A stretch of DNA of 64,000 bases from assembly GCA_002730555.1 (NCBI GenBank), contig PCAM01000012.1, positions 1 to 64,000 on the forward strand. Direction: 5' to 3'. The notes below the pieces were generated by a model, which searched no databases, was not told the DNA's origin, and saw only the letters and a program-made list of their open reading frames with translations. Positions 9,111-18,002 of this stretch are shown in pieces (position 1 is the first letter of the stretch; each line of letters starts with the position of its first letter). Origin of the DNA: Chloroflexota bacterium. GTDB lineage: Bacteria > Chloroflexota > Dehalococcoidia > Lucifugimonadales > Lucifugimonadaceae. The translations under genes and the position numbers were made by a program.

Positions 9111-9118
9111 TGACGTCA
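9111..9118. promoter_or_regulatory. TGACGTCA palindrome upstream of the ABM gene
   Basis: A perfect 8-bp palindrome 32 bases upstream of the ABM start codon, next to a T7 run at 9101-9107, in the divergent gap facing the DUF4395 gene. It could be an operator. Eight-base palindromes also arise by chance. Confidence 0.2.
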
Positions 9119-9375
9119 GGGGCGCCCGGTAGCGGACCGGGACGGGGTGCGGCGAGAGTATATCCGGTGGCCCGGTCTGATGTGCCGCGTCCGATGCTAC
9201 AATCGGCATGTAATGGTAATTCGGCCTTTCAACTGCGACTGTCTGTGTACGGATGCCCCGCTCGGGGTCGTCGTGTGACGCACTGCGCATAACGCGTTCG
9301 CCCCCGTCGACCGTCGAGTCCGCCGGGGGGGGTTATTGCGACTTCGCTTTGCTGCCCGAAAGTTTCCCCTCAGAA

Positions 9376-9906
9376 ATGCCTCCTGTTTCAGAGTCCAAAG
9401 ACCCGTTTTTCAGCTTTCCGCACCCGATCAACTCTTACGTCGCACGCTGGGTCGCGGCGGGCGTCGTCCTGATGGCGGTCGCGACTATCGTGTTCGACCA
9501 GCCGTGGATTATGCCGATCATGGCGTACGGCTTCATCGCACGCGTCGCGGCCGGGCCGCGACTCAGCCCGCTGGCGATGTTTGTGACGAAAATCCTTCAG
9601 CCCGCTATCGGCGAGCCGACGAAGTTTGTCCCTGGACCGCCGAAACGGTTTGCGGCGAGTATCGGAGTGGCGTTCACGGTCACGGCGACGGTGCTGCACT
9701 TCGGTTTCGGGCTGACCGGCCCTGCGTACGGGGTGCTGGCCGCTCTGATCTTCGCCGCCGGACTCGAAGCGGTGCTCGGATTCTGCATGGGGTGCCACTT
9801 CTTCAACCTCATGATGCGCGCCGGAGTGCTGCCGGAGAGCGTGTGCAAGGACTGCGCCGATTTCACCAAGCGGCAGGCGCGGCTGGAAGCGGAAGGGCGG
9901 GCGTAG
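9376..9906 (+). CDS. DUF4395 family membrane protein
   Basis: 176 residues from ATG at 9376; the longer frame (from 9253) begins with a Cys/Ser-rich stretch unlike the family. About four hydrophobic segments follow HPINSYVARWVAAGVVLMAV. Family features are the early F/V-P-HPINxYVAR motif, PRLSPL after helix 2, and the GFCMGCHFF Cys-x-x-Cys near the C-terminus, with another Cys pair (VCKDCADF). DUF4395 genes often sit beside thiol/sulfur-transfer genes and the CxxC suggests redox or metal chemistry, but no function is established. It stands alone here. Confidence 0.78.
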   Translation: MPPVSESKDPFFSFPHPINSYVARWVAAGVVLMAVATIVFDQPWIMPIMAYGFIARVAAGPRLSPLAMFVTKILQPAIGEPTKFVPGPPKRFAASIGVAFTVTATVLHFGFGLTGPAYGVLAALIFAAGLEAVLGFCMGCHFFNLMMRAGVLPESVCKDCADFTKRQARLEAEGRA

Positions 9907-10095
9907 GCGGGGCTCTGAACCCTCACTCCGACCTTCTTCCGTAAGGGGATAGTGGGCAGTTTCGAATCGTGAGAAATCGCAAAGCAAACGCCGCCCTACG
10001 GTGTTGAGCCGACACGTCCTTGATCGCGAGCCGAATCGGCCCACAAGAACAAAGGCCCCCGCCAGGACAGACAGAGTGCAGGGGTACCTGCTTCC

Positions 10096-11082
10096 TCAGA
10101 CTACCTCGTGCAGGAGGTTTGCCTCGCCCCGGTCCAGGCGTCCCAGGTTTTCGATCAGGATGTCCATCAGGTTCTCTTCATACATCCTAGTTTCGGACGC
10201 GTTGTGCGGCGTGAGGATCACGTTGTCCAGGTCCCAGTAAGCGCTGTCCGGGCCGAGGGGTTCCTCGTGGAAGTGATCCAGGGCCGCGCCGGCGATCTCG
10301 CACGATTTCAGAGCCGGAACTAGGTCTTCGTCCACCACGCAGCCGCCGCGGGCCACATTCACCAGGAAAGCGCTCCGCTTCATCAACCCGAGAGTGCGCC
10401 CGTTGATCATCCCGGCCGTCTCGTCGGTCAACGGACAGGTCAGCACCACGTAATCCGATTCGCGCAGCAGATCGTCGAGACCGTCCGTGCCGGTGACTTT
10501 GTCCGCCGGGCCGTCATAGACGGACGGGTTCCGTTTCGTGGCGATCACGCGCATGTTGAACGCCTTCGCAAGCTCCGCCACGCGCGATCCGATCAACCCC
10601 AGTCCGACGATCCCGCAGGTTTTTCCGGCGAGCTCGTCTTCACGGGCCGAGATGTCGGAGATGTAGGCACGCCAGTCGTGCTCACGTTGGTAGTCGCGGA
10701 GATAGTGCAGGTGGCGTGCGAGAGACAGCATGCAGGCGAGCGCCTGTTCAGCCACGGCCTCTTTCATGACGCCGAAGGCGCGCGACAGGTGGATGCCTCG
10801 CTCCCGCAGTCGGTCGAGTGGGAACTGGTCGTAACCGGTTCCGACCGACTGGATCCAGCGCAGTTTCGGGGCGTTGTCGAGCAGCGCGTCGTTCCAGAGC
10901 CCGGACACCACCAGGACGTCCATGTCCGCCATCCGTTCATTCAGCTGGTCCGGCGTGTACACCTGGAAGTGATTTATCCCGGTGCCACGCGCCTCGAACC
11001 GCTCTTTGAGCTGGTATGCGTGATGGGCGAAACCTATGGTCAGCTGGGAGGCTGCGGGGAACGGGGTGTCTGGGTTGGTCAC
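10096..11082 (-). CDS. D-2-hydroxyacid dehydrogenase (NAD-dependent)
   Basis: 328 residues from GTG at 11082, chosen because CAGGAG lies about seven bases upstream. The Rossmann motif GLGLIGSRVAE is at 160-170. The catalytic set of the family is intact: Arg245 in NVARGG, Glu274 in HFHEEPL, His293 in LTPHNAS. The N-terminal part (VLVVSGLWNDALL, RWIQSVGTGYDQ) is the substrate-binding lid. Expected reaction is reversible oxidation of a 2-hydroxy acid to the 2-oxo acid; the exact acid (glyoxylate, phosphoglycerate-like or other) cannot be read. Flanked by repeats and a pseudogene, it appears monocistronic. Confidence 0.9.
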   Translation of the reverse strand: MTNPDTPFPAASQLTIGFAHHAYQLKERFEARGTGINHFQVYTPDQLNERMADMDVLVVSGLWNDALLDNAPKLRWIQSVGTGYDQFPLDRLRERGIHLSRAFGVMKEAVAEQALACMLSLARHLHYLRDYQREHDWRAYISDISAREDELAGKTCGIVGLGLIGSRVAELAKAFNMRVIATKRNPSVYDGPADKVTGTDGLDDLLRESDYVVLTCPLTDETAGMINGRTLGLMKRSAFLVNVARGGCVVDEDLVPALKSCEIAGAALDHFHEEPLGPDSAYWDLDNVILTPHNASETRMYEENLMDILIENLGRLDRGEANLLHEVV

Positions 11083-11153
11083 TTGTGGCTCCTGGCTATT
11101 CTGGTTCGTGGGACGAGGCAGCTGGACGGGTCCGTCCTGTGGACGAACACCCG

Positions 11154-11190
11154 CTCACCCCGGCCCTCTCCCGCGTTGGGGAGAGGGAGC
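11154..11190. repeat. family B palindrome
   Basis: CTCACCCCGGCCCTCTCCCG followed by TTGGGGAGAGGG: an inverted repeat of the CCCTCTCCC/GGGAGAGGG family that recurs at least eight more times in intergenic DNA of this window. Confidence 0.75.
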
Positions 11191-11302
11191 ACATTTGAAC
11201 CATCTTCTGATCGTAAGAGCGAGTTGGCACATAGGGTATCTTGAAATTCGTAATCCGGGAGGAGGCCGCTTTGGCCGTTGCCGCTCATATCAATTGCGTT
11301 GA

Positions 11303-11853
11303 ACTGGATCACCCGCTGGGCCGGCGGGTAGCGTGTTCGGCCACGGCGGCAAGTCGTCGCTGGCGGCGGCGATCGCCCACGAGGCGGGTTCGACGCACAT
11401 CAACCTGGACGACATCAGGCTTCTCCCGAACTGGGTCGAACGGCCGGACGACGAGGTGCTGGATGATGTCCTGGAGATGATGGAGTCGAATCCGTTCGGC
11501 TGGGTAACCGACCAGTAGTTCAGGCCAGCGATGGACATGATTATGGAACACACCGAGTCCGTGGTCCTGCTCGCCCTCCCCTTCCGCACGATGTTCTGGC
11601 GCAGGTTCAAGCGGTCGGTGGCGCGCTCCTAGACTAGCGAATCGATTATCGGGGCAATCGGGAGACGTTCCGGCAGAATTTCTTCTCGCGTGAGTCGGCG
11701 ATATGTGAAATTTGGCAGAGGCGGGCGCGTTATCGCAGGTTTGACGAGACGATATCGGGGTTGGCGCGTCCAGGTTTGGATTTTTGTCTAATTGAATCTG
11801 CACGTGAGTTTGACCGATTTTACGAGGTACAGGGGTTGTCGCGAGAGGGGTGA
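11303..11853 (+). pseudogene. broken P-loop kinase (adenylate-kinase-like/FlaR-type) gene
   Basis: Three pieces of one protein can be read in order. Piece 1 (to 11518): VFGHGGKSSLAAAIAHEAG then NLDDIRLLPNW, ending GWVTDQ at a TAG. Piece 2, same frame (11519-11632): FRPAMDMIMEHTESVVLLAL then PFRTMFWRRFKRSVARS, stop. Piece 3, shifted frame (about 11641-11853): NRETFRQNFFSRESA..., ending in YEVQGLSREG and TGA. The order P-loop, DD, DGNYRP-like, LxxPxRxxxxR, GNRETFRxxFxSR is that of small nucleotide-kinase-like P-loop proteins. The defects are an in-frame stop (probably a former Tyr codon), a frameshift near 11632-11640, and a Walker A that is about two residues too short (GHGGKS), with a probable frameshift just before it. 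Confidence 0.8.
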
Positions 11854-11875
11854 GGTTGGGGGGCAAGCGACCCGA

Positions 11876-12051
11876 TTTGTCATCCCGAGCGTAGCCGAGT
11901 GATCTTCACCGGCACACGTTTCTGCGAATACACACCGATTAAACCGAGGTCGACTTCTCCCTCACCCCGATCCTCTCCCACCGGGAGAGTCGGGGACGTG
12001 GGCGGGTCGCGCTGATGTCGCGCGCCCATGCTGAGGCTCTCGAAGGTCCCC
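11876..12051. repeat. intergenic repeat mosaic (families A-like, B, D)
   Basis: Holds GTCATCCCGAGCGTAGCCGA with GTGATC from 11879 (A-like), CTCACCCCGATCCTCTCCCA with CCGGGAGAG at 11961-11989 (family B) and GCTGAGGCTCTCGAAGGTCC from 12030 (family D). No gene. Confidence 0.65.
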
Positions 12052-12078
12052 CACGCGATTGCGCCAGCCCGAAGTCCC

Positions 12079-13791
12079 TCAGCGCGGGATGATCGGCAGC
12101 ACCAGCCTTGATGGCCGTACCGAGTCGTGGAACACGGTCTGGTGCGCGACCCGGAACCCGGTGTCCGACCAGAAGTCTTTGCCGGTGTTGTGGTTGCGGT
12201 CGAAGTTCGGGAAGTCTGAGCTAGACACGTCCAGGCGGATGCGATGGCCGGGCATGAAGACGTTGCCCGTGGGGTTGAGCTTGATCGTGTACTCGTACTC
12301 CCGGCCCGGTTCGATGGGCGTCGGGTTCTCGTACCCGTCCCTGTAACTGGCCCTCAGGATCCCGTAGGTCAAGTTCACGGCGGCACCGTCCGGCTGGACG
12401 TCTATGAGCTTTGCCGTCCAGTCGGTATCGGGCGCGCTTGACGAAGCAAACAGCTTCAGGACGACCGGTCCCGTAACCTCGATCGCCTCCTCGAGGACCG
12501 GGGTCTGAAAAACAAGAATGTCCTGCCGGTGCGCGAGCGGCGCCTGGTCCCGGGCAGCAGCCTGGGCATCGAGCCCCATCATGCTCATCACCGGGTCGTT
12601 GGGATCGTAGTCGTATGTGTCAGCGGGCGCACCTTCCGAAAGCTTGTCCGTCGACAACACACCATCTCCAAAAGCCGTTTCGGCGCTCCCAGCAGAAGAC
12701 AAAAAATAGTTGACGTAACGCGTCCGTGCGAGAGGCCACTCGTTCTCCCATCGCCAGCGATTCTCCCCCATCACGAAGAGACGGACCGGCGGCTCGTTCT
12801 CGAGCCCGTTGAACTCGGCCTTGAACTGCCAGTCGTACCAGCGGGCGATCACCTCCTCGTACGGCCAGTCAGCATCGGGCCCGAGGTCCAGCGGTCCCTG
12901 ATTACGCTCGAAACTGTCCGGCGAGTGGCCCCACGGGCCGATCACAAGTCGATGTTGAGCGCGCGACCCCACTGCGCCCTGCTCAACGACCCCGTTGAAA
13001 TTGTCGATCGTCCCGATGATCCGGTCCCACCAGCCGGTGACCTGGCACGTCGGGACCGTCACCTTTGACCACACGTCTTTGAAATTCCAGAAGTCGATGT
13101 TCTGCTCACGCAGGTAGCGCTTCAGCTGGGGAGTCAGCGTGGAGAACACGTCGTCCGGCAGGTCGTCGAACGGTGTGAACCAGATCCACTTTCCGCGCTC
13201 CACCTCCCGCCACCAGTTGGCGGCGTCGACCCAGTTCTGAGGGCCGGATTCGTCGCCGACCCGGGATCGTGCATCGACCGCCATCTGGTAGGTCCACTCA
13301 AGCCGGCGGCCAGTCTCGAAGATGCCGAAGTTGAGGTCCATCAGGTTCGACGACATGCCGCCCGCAAACACGGCGGTCAGGGAAGGCGGCACTTCGCCCA
13401 GCAGACGCCAGATGCACCACGACGGGTAGGAGTGCCCCCAGGTGCCGACCTGGCCGTCGCACCACGGTTGGGTCGCAGCCCACTCGACCGTGTCGTAGCC
13501 GTCTTCTGCATCTTCCTGGACAGGGGCAGCCGAGAACTGCCACTCAAATTCGCCGTCCGAGGCGTAACGGCCGCGCACGTCCTGCACAACAACGGTATAG
13601 CCGCGCCGGGCCAGCGATCTTGCGACGCGCACATACTGGTCACGGAGCTTGTCGTACGGGGTACGGCAGAGGAGGACGGGGTATGCGGCGTCATCGTCCG
13701 GCCGGTACACGTCCGCACGAAGGACGATGCCGTTGCGGGTGGTCATCTCGATGTTTTCGTCGGTGGTAATGGTGAGGGGACTGGTGGTCAT
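12079..13791 (-). CDS. CocE/NonD-family alpha/beta hydrolase (X-Pro dipeptidyl-peptidase S15 fold)
   Basis: 570 residues. The catalytic triad is visible at positions close to cocaine esterase: Ser121 in WGHSYPSW, Asp256 in TGWWDRIIG, His289 in IGPWGHS. The N-terminal part (RNGIVLRADVYRPDD, PVLLCRTPYDK, DVRGRYASDGEF) and the C-terminal jelly-roll (TGPVVLKLFASSSAPDTDWT, GHRIRLDVSSSDFPNFDRN) are the family's standard segments, and the length is normal. Expected to hydrolyse esters or acyl-peptide-type bonds; the substrate is unknown. The nucleophile elbow lacks the second Gly of G-x-S-x-G (GHSYPS), a common variation in this family. It is flanked by repeats and transcribed alone. Confidence 0.92.
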   Translation of the reverse strand: MTTSPLTITTDENIEMTTRNGIVLRADVYRPDDDAAYPVLLCRTPYDKLRDQYVRVARSLARRGYTVVVQDVRGRYASDGEFEWQFSAAPVQEDAEDGYDTVEWAATQPWCDGQVGTWGHSYPSWCIWRLLGEVPPSLTAVFAGGMSSNLMDLNFGIFETGRRLEWTYQMAVDARSRVGDESGPQNWVDAANWWREVERGKWIWFTPFDDLPDDVFSTLTPQLKRYLREQNIDFWNFKDVWSKVTVPTCQVTGWWDRIIGTIDNFNGVVEQGAVGSRAQHRLVIGPWGHSPDSFERNQGPLDLGPDADWPYEEVIARWYDWQFKAEFNGLENEPPVRLFVMGENRWRWENEWPLARTRYVNYFLSSAGSAETAFGDGVLSTDKLSEGAPADTYDYDPNDPVMSMMGLDAQAAARDQAPLAHRQDILVFQTPVLEEAIEVTGPVVLKLFASSSAPDTDWTAKLIDVQPDGAAVNLTYGILRASYRDGYENPTPIEPGREYEYTIKLNPTGNVFMPGHRIRLDVSSSDFPNFDRNHNTGKDFWSDTGFRVAHQTVFHDSVRPSRLVLPIIPR

Positions 13792-13830
13792 TTTGTGAAC
13801 GCTACCCCACGCTCGGCAAGTGTGAATCCC

Positions 13831-13864
13831 CCCCTCCCCGCGGGAGAGGGTTGGGATGAGGGAG
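13831..13864. repeat. family B palindrome
   Basis: CCCTCCCCGCGGGAGAGGG followed by TTGGGATGAGGGAG, immediately upstream of the CocE-type gene's start on its 5' side. It belongs to the recurrent family. Confidence 0.7.
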
Positions 13865-13958
13865 AAGTTTCTAACTCAGCTCGCTCATCCCTTTCCGTCT
13901 TCCTCCTCAGGGTTTGATCACCCAACTACTCGCAAACCGAGAGTTCCACTTCGATGTT

Positions 13959-14330
13959 CTAGACGCACCATGAATTCAGACGATTCACCAATTTCACGAC
14001 CAGACGCCACGGAGTAGTCATAACATCGACATTGCGCAATCTTTTGGAAAGAATTGCAAGGCCATGTCGACCACTCCACTCGAGGCACGTCAACCCATCG
14101 ATTTCGCCGTCGGCCAGATCTTTCGCGTCTCCATACACGTCATTTCCCGGATTACGCGTACGCAGCTTTCCCCCAAGATCAAACTTGATCACAATCGGAG
14201 TCCCGATCTTCACTTGGATATTCGTGGCGACGAGATTCGTGAAGGGACCTAGTTCGTAATCGATGTAGATTGGCGATGTCCCCACACGCAAGGAACGCCA
14301 TTGTGCACTCGTCTTCGATTCAAGCAACAA
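13959..14330 (-). CDS. hypothetical protein, 123 aa
   Basis: TTG start at 14330 with a GAGAG sequence about seven bases before it; the frame is closed by a stop just upstream. The protein has alternating polar/apolar beta-like segments (IYIDYELGPFTNL, VKIGTPIVIKFDLGG, LTCLEWSGRHGLAIL) and normal amino-acid use. The DNA is less GC-rich than that of its neighbours, which may mean a foreign or decaying gene. No family is recognised. The region on either side, 13865-13958 and 14331-14556, shows no other gene. Confidence 0.38.
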   Translation of the reverse strand: MLLESKTSAQWRSLRVGTSPIYIDYELGPFTNLVATNIQVKIGTPIVIKFDLGGKLRTRNPGNDVYGDAKDLADGEIDGLTCLEWSGRHGLAILSKRLRNVDVMTTPWRLVVKLVNRLNSWCV

Positions 14331-14466
14331 CGGACTCTCTCATTGACCTTTTAGATCCGAGGAGGATATCGGGAGTATTCAGGCAACTCTAAATTCGTGT
14401 CACAACCGTGACGCACGGATGGCCCTTATGCCTAGGATGACAGTTTTACGTCTCGCCGATATACGA

Positions 14467-14511
14467 AGTTCTTGAAGGACGGGCGAGGGTAGATGCTAAT
14501 CCGTCTCTACG
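14467..14511. repeat. degenerate family D+C composite
   Basis: AGTTCTTGAAGGACGGGCGA then TAGATGCTAATCCGTCTCTAC resembles the D+C unit at 46049-46102, but with several substitutions. Confidence 0.4.
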
Positions 14512-14556
14512 AAGAAGAACAAAAGAGCATCCCAATAGACGCCGGAATAATCGCCC

Positions 14557-15441
14557 CTAAGGAGCGGACACTTGCATTAGTTCTTCGCCCCAGACTATTT
14601 CGCCGTCGAAGGCTGACTCCGCCTCGCGGGCACGGGCTTCCGCCATCTCAGGATTTCTGAGGCGGGCGCCGATGTGGACCATGACGAGCTGTCGGACTCC
14701 GGCCGCGGCTGCGGTTTCGGCCGCACCCCGGATGGAGCAAGTGGCGAGGTCGTGGTCGGTGCCGCCGACGTGGTCGTGCGATTCCCAACACATCATCATG
14801 AGCGAGTCCGCCCCGCGTGCCAGCTCCGTGACGCTTTCACAGGGCCGGGTGTCGCCAGTTATTACGACCGAACCGCCGTCTGTATCGACCCGGTACGCCA
14901 GGGAGTCCAGGTAGGGCTGGACGTGCTCGGCGCGGGCGGCGGTGATTTTGTACTCGTCGGTCTCCAGAAAAGTTCCTATCCCGATTTCGTGCGGGACAAG
15001 CACCGGCTTGGCGCGCGGGAGCACGCCCCCGCGATCGACAAATGTCACCATGCTGCCGGGGTGGTTCACGCGAGCGATCCAGTCGTGGACGAACAGCCCA
15101 TCCGGCTCATCCAGCATCCCGCTGCAGAACTTGGCCGTCGGCGGCGGGCCGTACACGTCAAGCGGGATATCGGTCGGCACTAGTTGGTCCCAGCGCGACA
15201 GGACGAAGGTCGGGAAGTCAGAGTCGTGGTCGAAGTGGTGGTGCGTGAAGATCACTTTGTGGATATCGGTGACCGGCACGCCGGCTTTGGCCAACTTGTG
15301 GGTCGTGGCGGGGCCGCAATCGAAGAGTAGTTTCTCGCCCGAACCAACTTCTATCAGGTGGGACGAGCCGAACGCCTCCGGAGTGGGCGTCGGCGTTCCA
15401 CAGCCGATGATGGTGATCTTCGGGGCGGCAGCATTAGACAA
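14557..15441 (-). CDS. metallo-beta-lactamase-fold hydrolase (RNase Z-like)
   Basis: 294 residues. A TTG at 15441 is chosen because AAGGAG lies seven bases upstream; the longer frame starts with a TTG without such a site. The metal motif THHHFDHDSD at 66-75 gives the H-x-H-x-D-H ligands, with later ligands in ITGDTRP (Asp), AEHVQP and VMVHIGAR. IIGCGTPTPTPEAFGSSHL near the N-terminus is the usual RNase Z/arylsulfatase-type opening. It could be a tRNA 3'-processing enzyme or, more likely from the diverged sequence, a general hydrolase of the same superfamily. Confidence 0.88.
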   Translation of the reverse strand: MSNAAAPKITIIGCGTPTPTPEAFGSSHLIEVGSGEKLLFDCGPATTHKLAKAGVPVTDIHKVIFTHHHFDHDSDFPTFVLSRWDQLVPTDIPLDVYGPPPTAKFCSGMLDEPDGLFVHDWIARVNHPGSMVTFVDRGGVLPRAKPVLVPHEIGIGTFLETDEYKITAARAEHVQPYLDSLAYRVDTDGGSVVITGDTRPCESVTELARGADSLMMMCWESHDHVGGTDHDLATCSIRGAAETAAAAGVRQLVMVHIGARLRNPEMAEARAREAESAFDGEIVWGEELMQVSAP

Positions 15442-15513
15442 GCGTCGGCTCCTTACCAACCAGACCCGATTCCTCGGGACCCGATATCTCTGGACTACTT
15501 CTGGGGTTATGTT

Positions 15514-16485
15514 TCAAGGTTGCGCCAGCCTCCAATTCCGTGTGACCGGGCTCACTGGCGGCACGGCGTACAGCGGCCCGGCGGTGATGGCACGGTACAT
15601 GAGGATGAGGCCGTGTTGTTCCCGTACACCGTTCTTGCCTGCCAGCGGGGCTTCACCTCCGACTCGTAATGCACCTATGAGGTCTTTTGCCCCGGATGCC
15701 TTTCTCATGACCTCTATGATGGCCTTGAGTGGGCCGACCTCACGCCAGCGCTTCGCTAACACCGCTGCGGCGGCCAGGCGTCGCTCCGGTGAGTTGTCCG
15801 GCCGTTCGCCCGTCACCCATACGGGCTCGGCGGGCAGATCATCCGCCACTCCGTTAAATAAATCCGGGACCGAGCCGGGCATCTGGCTGGACCTGATTTC
15901 AGAAGCCTCTGACGCCGGGTTATTAAATTCACCAGGCTGCGCCTGTGCCTGCTGCTGCAGCAGCAGCAGGTGCAGCGGCCGGCCGGAGAGCATGTGTGCC
16001 GTGCGGGAGCCCATCCGCGACGAACCCGCCAATTCGCCGAAGGTAAATACAGCTGGCCCGCCCGTGATGTGGAAGGCGACGTCGTTGTAGCGGGGATCCA
16101 GGTGGTGGCGATGTGCGCGCCAGCCGGACTGCCGGACGTATATCTCGACATCACCGCGCCTGATGAGCCCGTCCGGGCCTCGCAACGGGGCGTCCCGGAA
16201 ATCCGGCCCCGGCTCGTCTGCCGGCCGCCCGGAATAAACAATCGTGTAAACCGCGCCGTCGCGGCCCTTCACCGTGATGCCCGCTTCAAGCCTCGGCCAC
16301 GCCGCCTGCAACACACGCTCGCTCCCAGCGGGCGCAACCCGCCGCCGTTCACGGACGCAAGAACAGTAACACCTGTCCACGCGGTAACGCGCAACAGACT
16401 CCTGAACAGTGCCCGCACCAAACGGAGCGCGCGCCAGGAAGCGAAGCCCAGTACCTGTTTCAGGCGGCGCCAACAGCATCCGCAA
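15514..16485 (-). CDS. DUF2851 family protein, shorter than usual
   Basis: 323 residues in the open frame. The diagnostic DUF2851 block is clear: ERVLQAAWPRL, VYSGRPADEPGPDFRDAPL, GDVEIYVRQSGWRAHRHHLD, PRYNDVAFHI. Known family members are usually about 400 residues; here the C-terminal part after LAAAAVLAKRWREVGPLKAI diverges and ends early, so it may be truncated. The first about 55 residues are Arg/Cys-rich and no ribosome-binding site supports the TTG at 16485, so the real start is probably further in. Function of DUF2851 is unknown; a nuclease-like fold has been suspected only by inference. Confidence 0.7.
   Translation of the reverse strand: MRMLLAPPETGTGLRFLARAPFGAGTVQESVARYRVDRCYCSCVRERRRVAPAGSERVLQAAWPRLEAGITVKGRDGAVYTIVYSGRPADEPGPDFRDAPLRGPDGLIRRGDVEIYVRQSGWRAHRHHLDPRYNDVAFHITGGPAVFTFGELAGSSRMGSRTAHMLSGRPLHLLLLQQQAQAQPGEFNNPASEASEIRSSQMPGSVPDLFNGVADDLPAEPVWVTGERPDNSPERRLAAAAVLAKRWREVGPLKAIIEVMRKASGAKDLIGALRVGGEAPLAGKNGVREQHGLILMYRAITAGPLYAVPPVSPVTRNWRLAQP
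15949..15966. repeat. CTG/CAG triplet palindrome inside the DUF2851 gene
   Basis: CTGCTGCTGCAGCAGCAG is a perfect 18-bp palindrome built from three CTG and three CAG units, encoding part of a Leu4-Gln3 run (LLLLQQQAQAQ). It can form a hairpin and is a candidate slippage site. Confidence 0.7.
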
Positions 16486-16751
16486 AATCCAACGTCCCTA
16501 TTAATCTGGCTTAATACCATCCGACACTACGACAAGGCTCAACTCAAGACCGGAAACTAAAGATAAACCCTGCCCACGGGTTGTTCCACAATCGTCCAGC
16601 ATTTAACTTATTCGCACAGATAACAGGTCCGTGCCCGTCCGGCCCAGATCCGGACGGCATGGTGAACCCCATCCCCTACATCGCCGGCCCTCCAAAACCC
16701 GAAATTCCGGACGGCGGGCACGGGTTTTATCGGGGCTCGTTAGGAGAGATT
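16486..16751. other. upstream region of the aldolase gene
   Basis: About 265 bases between divergent genes. AT-richer around 16490-16620 (TTAACTTATTC and neighbouring A/T runs), fitting a promoter. No gene is seen. Confidence 0.4.
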
Positions 16752-17780
16752 ATGGGCATGGAAGAACTGGCCACGACGGCTAGGGAACTGGTGGCCGCGG
16801 GCAAGGGAATCCTGGCCGCTGACGAGAGCAACGGGACGATGTCGCGTCGACTGGAGAGCATCGGCGTTGAGCCAACCTCGGAAAACCGCCGTAACTGGCG
16901 TCAGCTGATCTTCACGGCGGACGGGTTCGCCGAGTACGTAAGCGGCGTGATCCTGTTTGACGAGACGATACGGCAGAGCGCCGACGACGGCCGCCGTCTG
17001 GCCGACATCCTCTCTGACGCCGGAGTGATCTCCGGCATCAAGGTGGATAAGGGGACACACCCGCTGGCCGGGAGGCCCGGCGAACTCGTGACCGAGGGGC
17101 TGGACGGCCTCAGGGGACGGCTCGCCGAGTATCACGATATGGGCGCCCGCTTCACCAAATGGCGCGCCGTCATCTCGATCGGCGACAAAACCCCCTCCGA
17201 CTACTGCATCAACGTCAACGCACACGCCCTCGGGCGCTATGCGGCTCTGGCCCAGGAGGCCGGGCTGGTGCCGATCGTCGAGCCGGAGGTGCTGATGGAC
17301 GGGTCTCATTCCATCGACAGCTGTTACAAAGCCACACAAAGAACCCTCAGCCGCGTGTTTGAGGAGTTGTCTGCGCAGGGCGTGGATTTGCGAGGCATCA
17401 TCGTCAAACCAAACATGGTGATCTCCGGTCACGAAGCGCCGGGGCGCGCGGCGACGGCCGAGGTTGCTGAGCACACGCTCGCCTGCCTGAAGGAGAATGT
17501 CCCGGCCGACGTTCCTGGAATCGCGTTCCTGTCCGGCGGGCAGGGCGATGAAGAGGCGACCCAGAATCTGGATGCCATCAACCGTGACATCTCGGACGAG
17601 GGCGCGCCATGGGAAGTCACTTTTTCCTACGGCCGAGCGCTGGTGGCGACGGCGCTCAAAACCTGGGGCGGCTCCCCGTCTAATCTCGGCAAGGCGCAAA
17701 ACGTGCTCCTAGAGCGCTGCCGCCAGACAAGCGATGCAAGAAGAGGCGCCTACAGCCGGGCTGGGCGGCTATCTGAATAG
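16752..17780 (+). CDS. fructose-bisphosphate aldolase class I
   Basis: 342 residues from ATG at 16752 (TAGGAGA eight bases before it); 57 extra in-frame codons upstream lack family similarity. Aldolase motifs in order: GKGILAADESNGTMSRRLESIG, YVSGVILFDETIRQ, GIKVDKGTHPL, LVPIVEPEVLMDGSHSI, DLRGIIVKPNMVISG with the Schiff-base Lys, AFLSGGQGDEEAT, WEVTFSYGRALVATALKTWGG. The reaction is reversible cleavage of fructose-1,6-bisphosphate in glycolysis/gluconeogenesis, cytosolic, metal-independent. The sequence is complete and close to the eukaryote-like bacterial class I type. It is transcribed alone; a short copy of its 3' end (CTGGGCGGCT) recurs about 55 bases downstream. Confidence 0.95.
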   Translation: MGMEELATTARELVAAGKGILAADESNGTMSRRLESIGVEPTSENRRNWRQLIFTADGFAEYVSGVILFDETIRQSADDGRRLADILSDAGVISGIKVDKGTHPLAGRPGELVTEGLDGLRGRLAEYHDMGARFTKWRAVISIGDKTPSDYCINVNAHALGRYAALAQEAGLVPIVEPEVLMDGSHSIDSCYKATQRTLSRVFEELSAQGVDLRGIIVKPNMVISGHEAPGRAATAEVAEHTLACLKENVPADVPGIAFLSGGQGDEEATQNLDAINRDISDEGAPWEVTFSYGRALVATALKTWGGSPSNLGKAQNVLLERCRQTSDARRGAYSRAGRLSE

Positions 17781-18002
17781 AGTTGACGAACCCATAACCC
17801 TGGATCGCGTCTCTGCTGGGCGGCTTTTAGATTGAAATCACAACGATGGGACTGGATCGCGATTAGGGACGGTTTGCCCTGCCGGGCGTCTTATTGGCCC
17901 AGCCGGACGACTGCTTCCATCGCACCCACCAGAGCGGCCCAGGATCGGAATAAGATACCGCTGCTCTTACCTGGAACCTCAAGAAATCAGAAGGAGGGGT
18001 AA

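Noticed and set aside
15970-16560. 196-codon plus frame antisense to the DUF2851 gene
   Set aside because: DUF2851 motifs on the minus strand explain the coding signal.
17760-17833. Partial duplication of the aldolase 3' end (CTGGGCGGCT repeated)
   Set aside because: Only ten bases are shared, within chance in GC-rich DNA.
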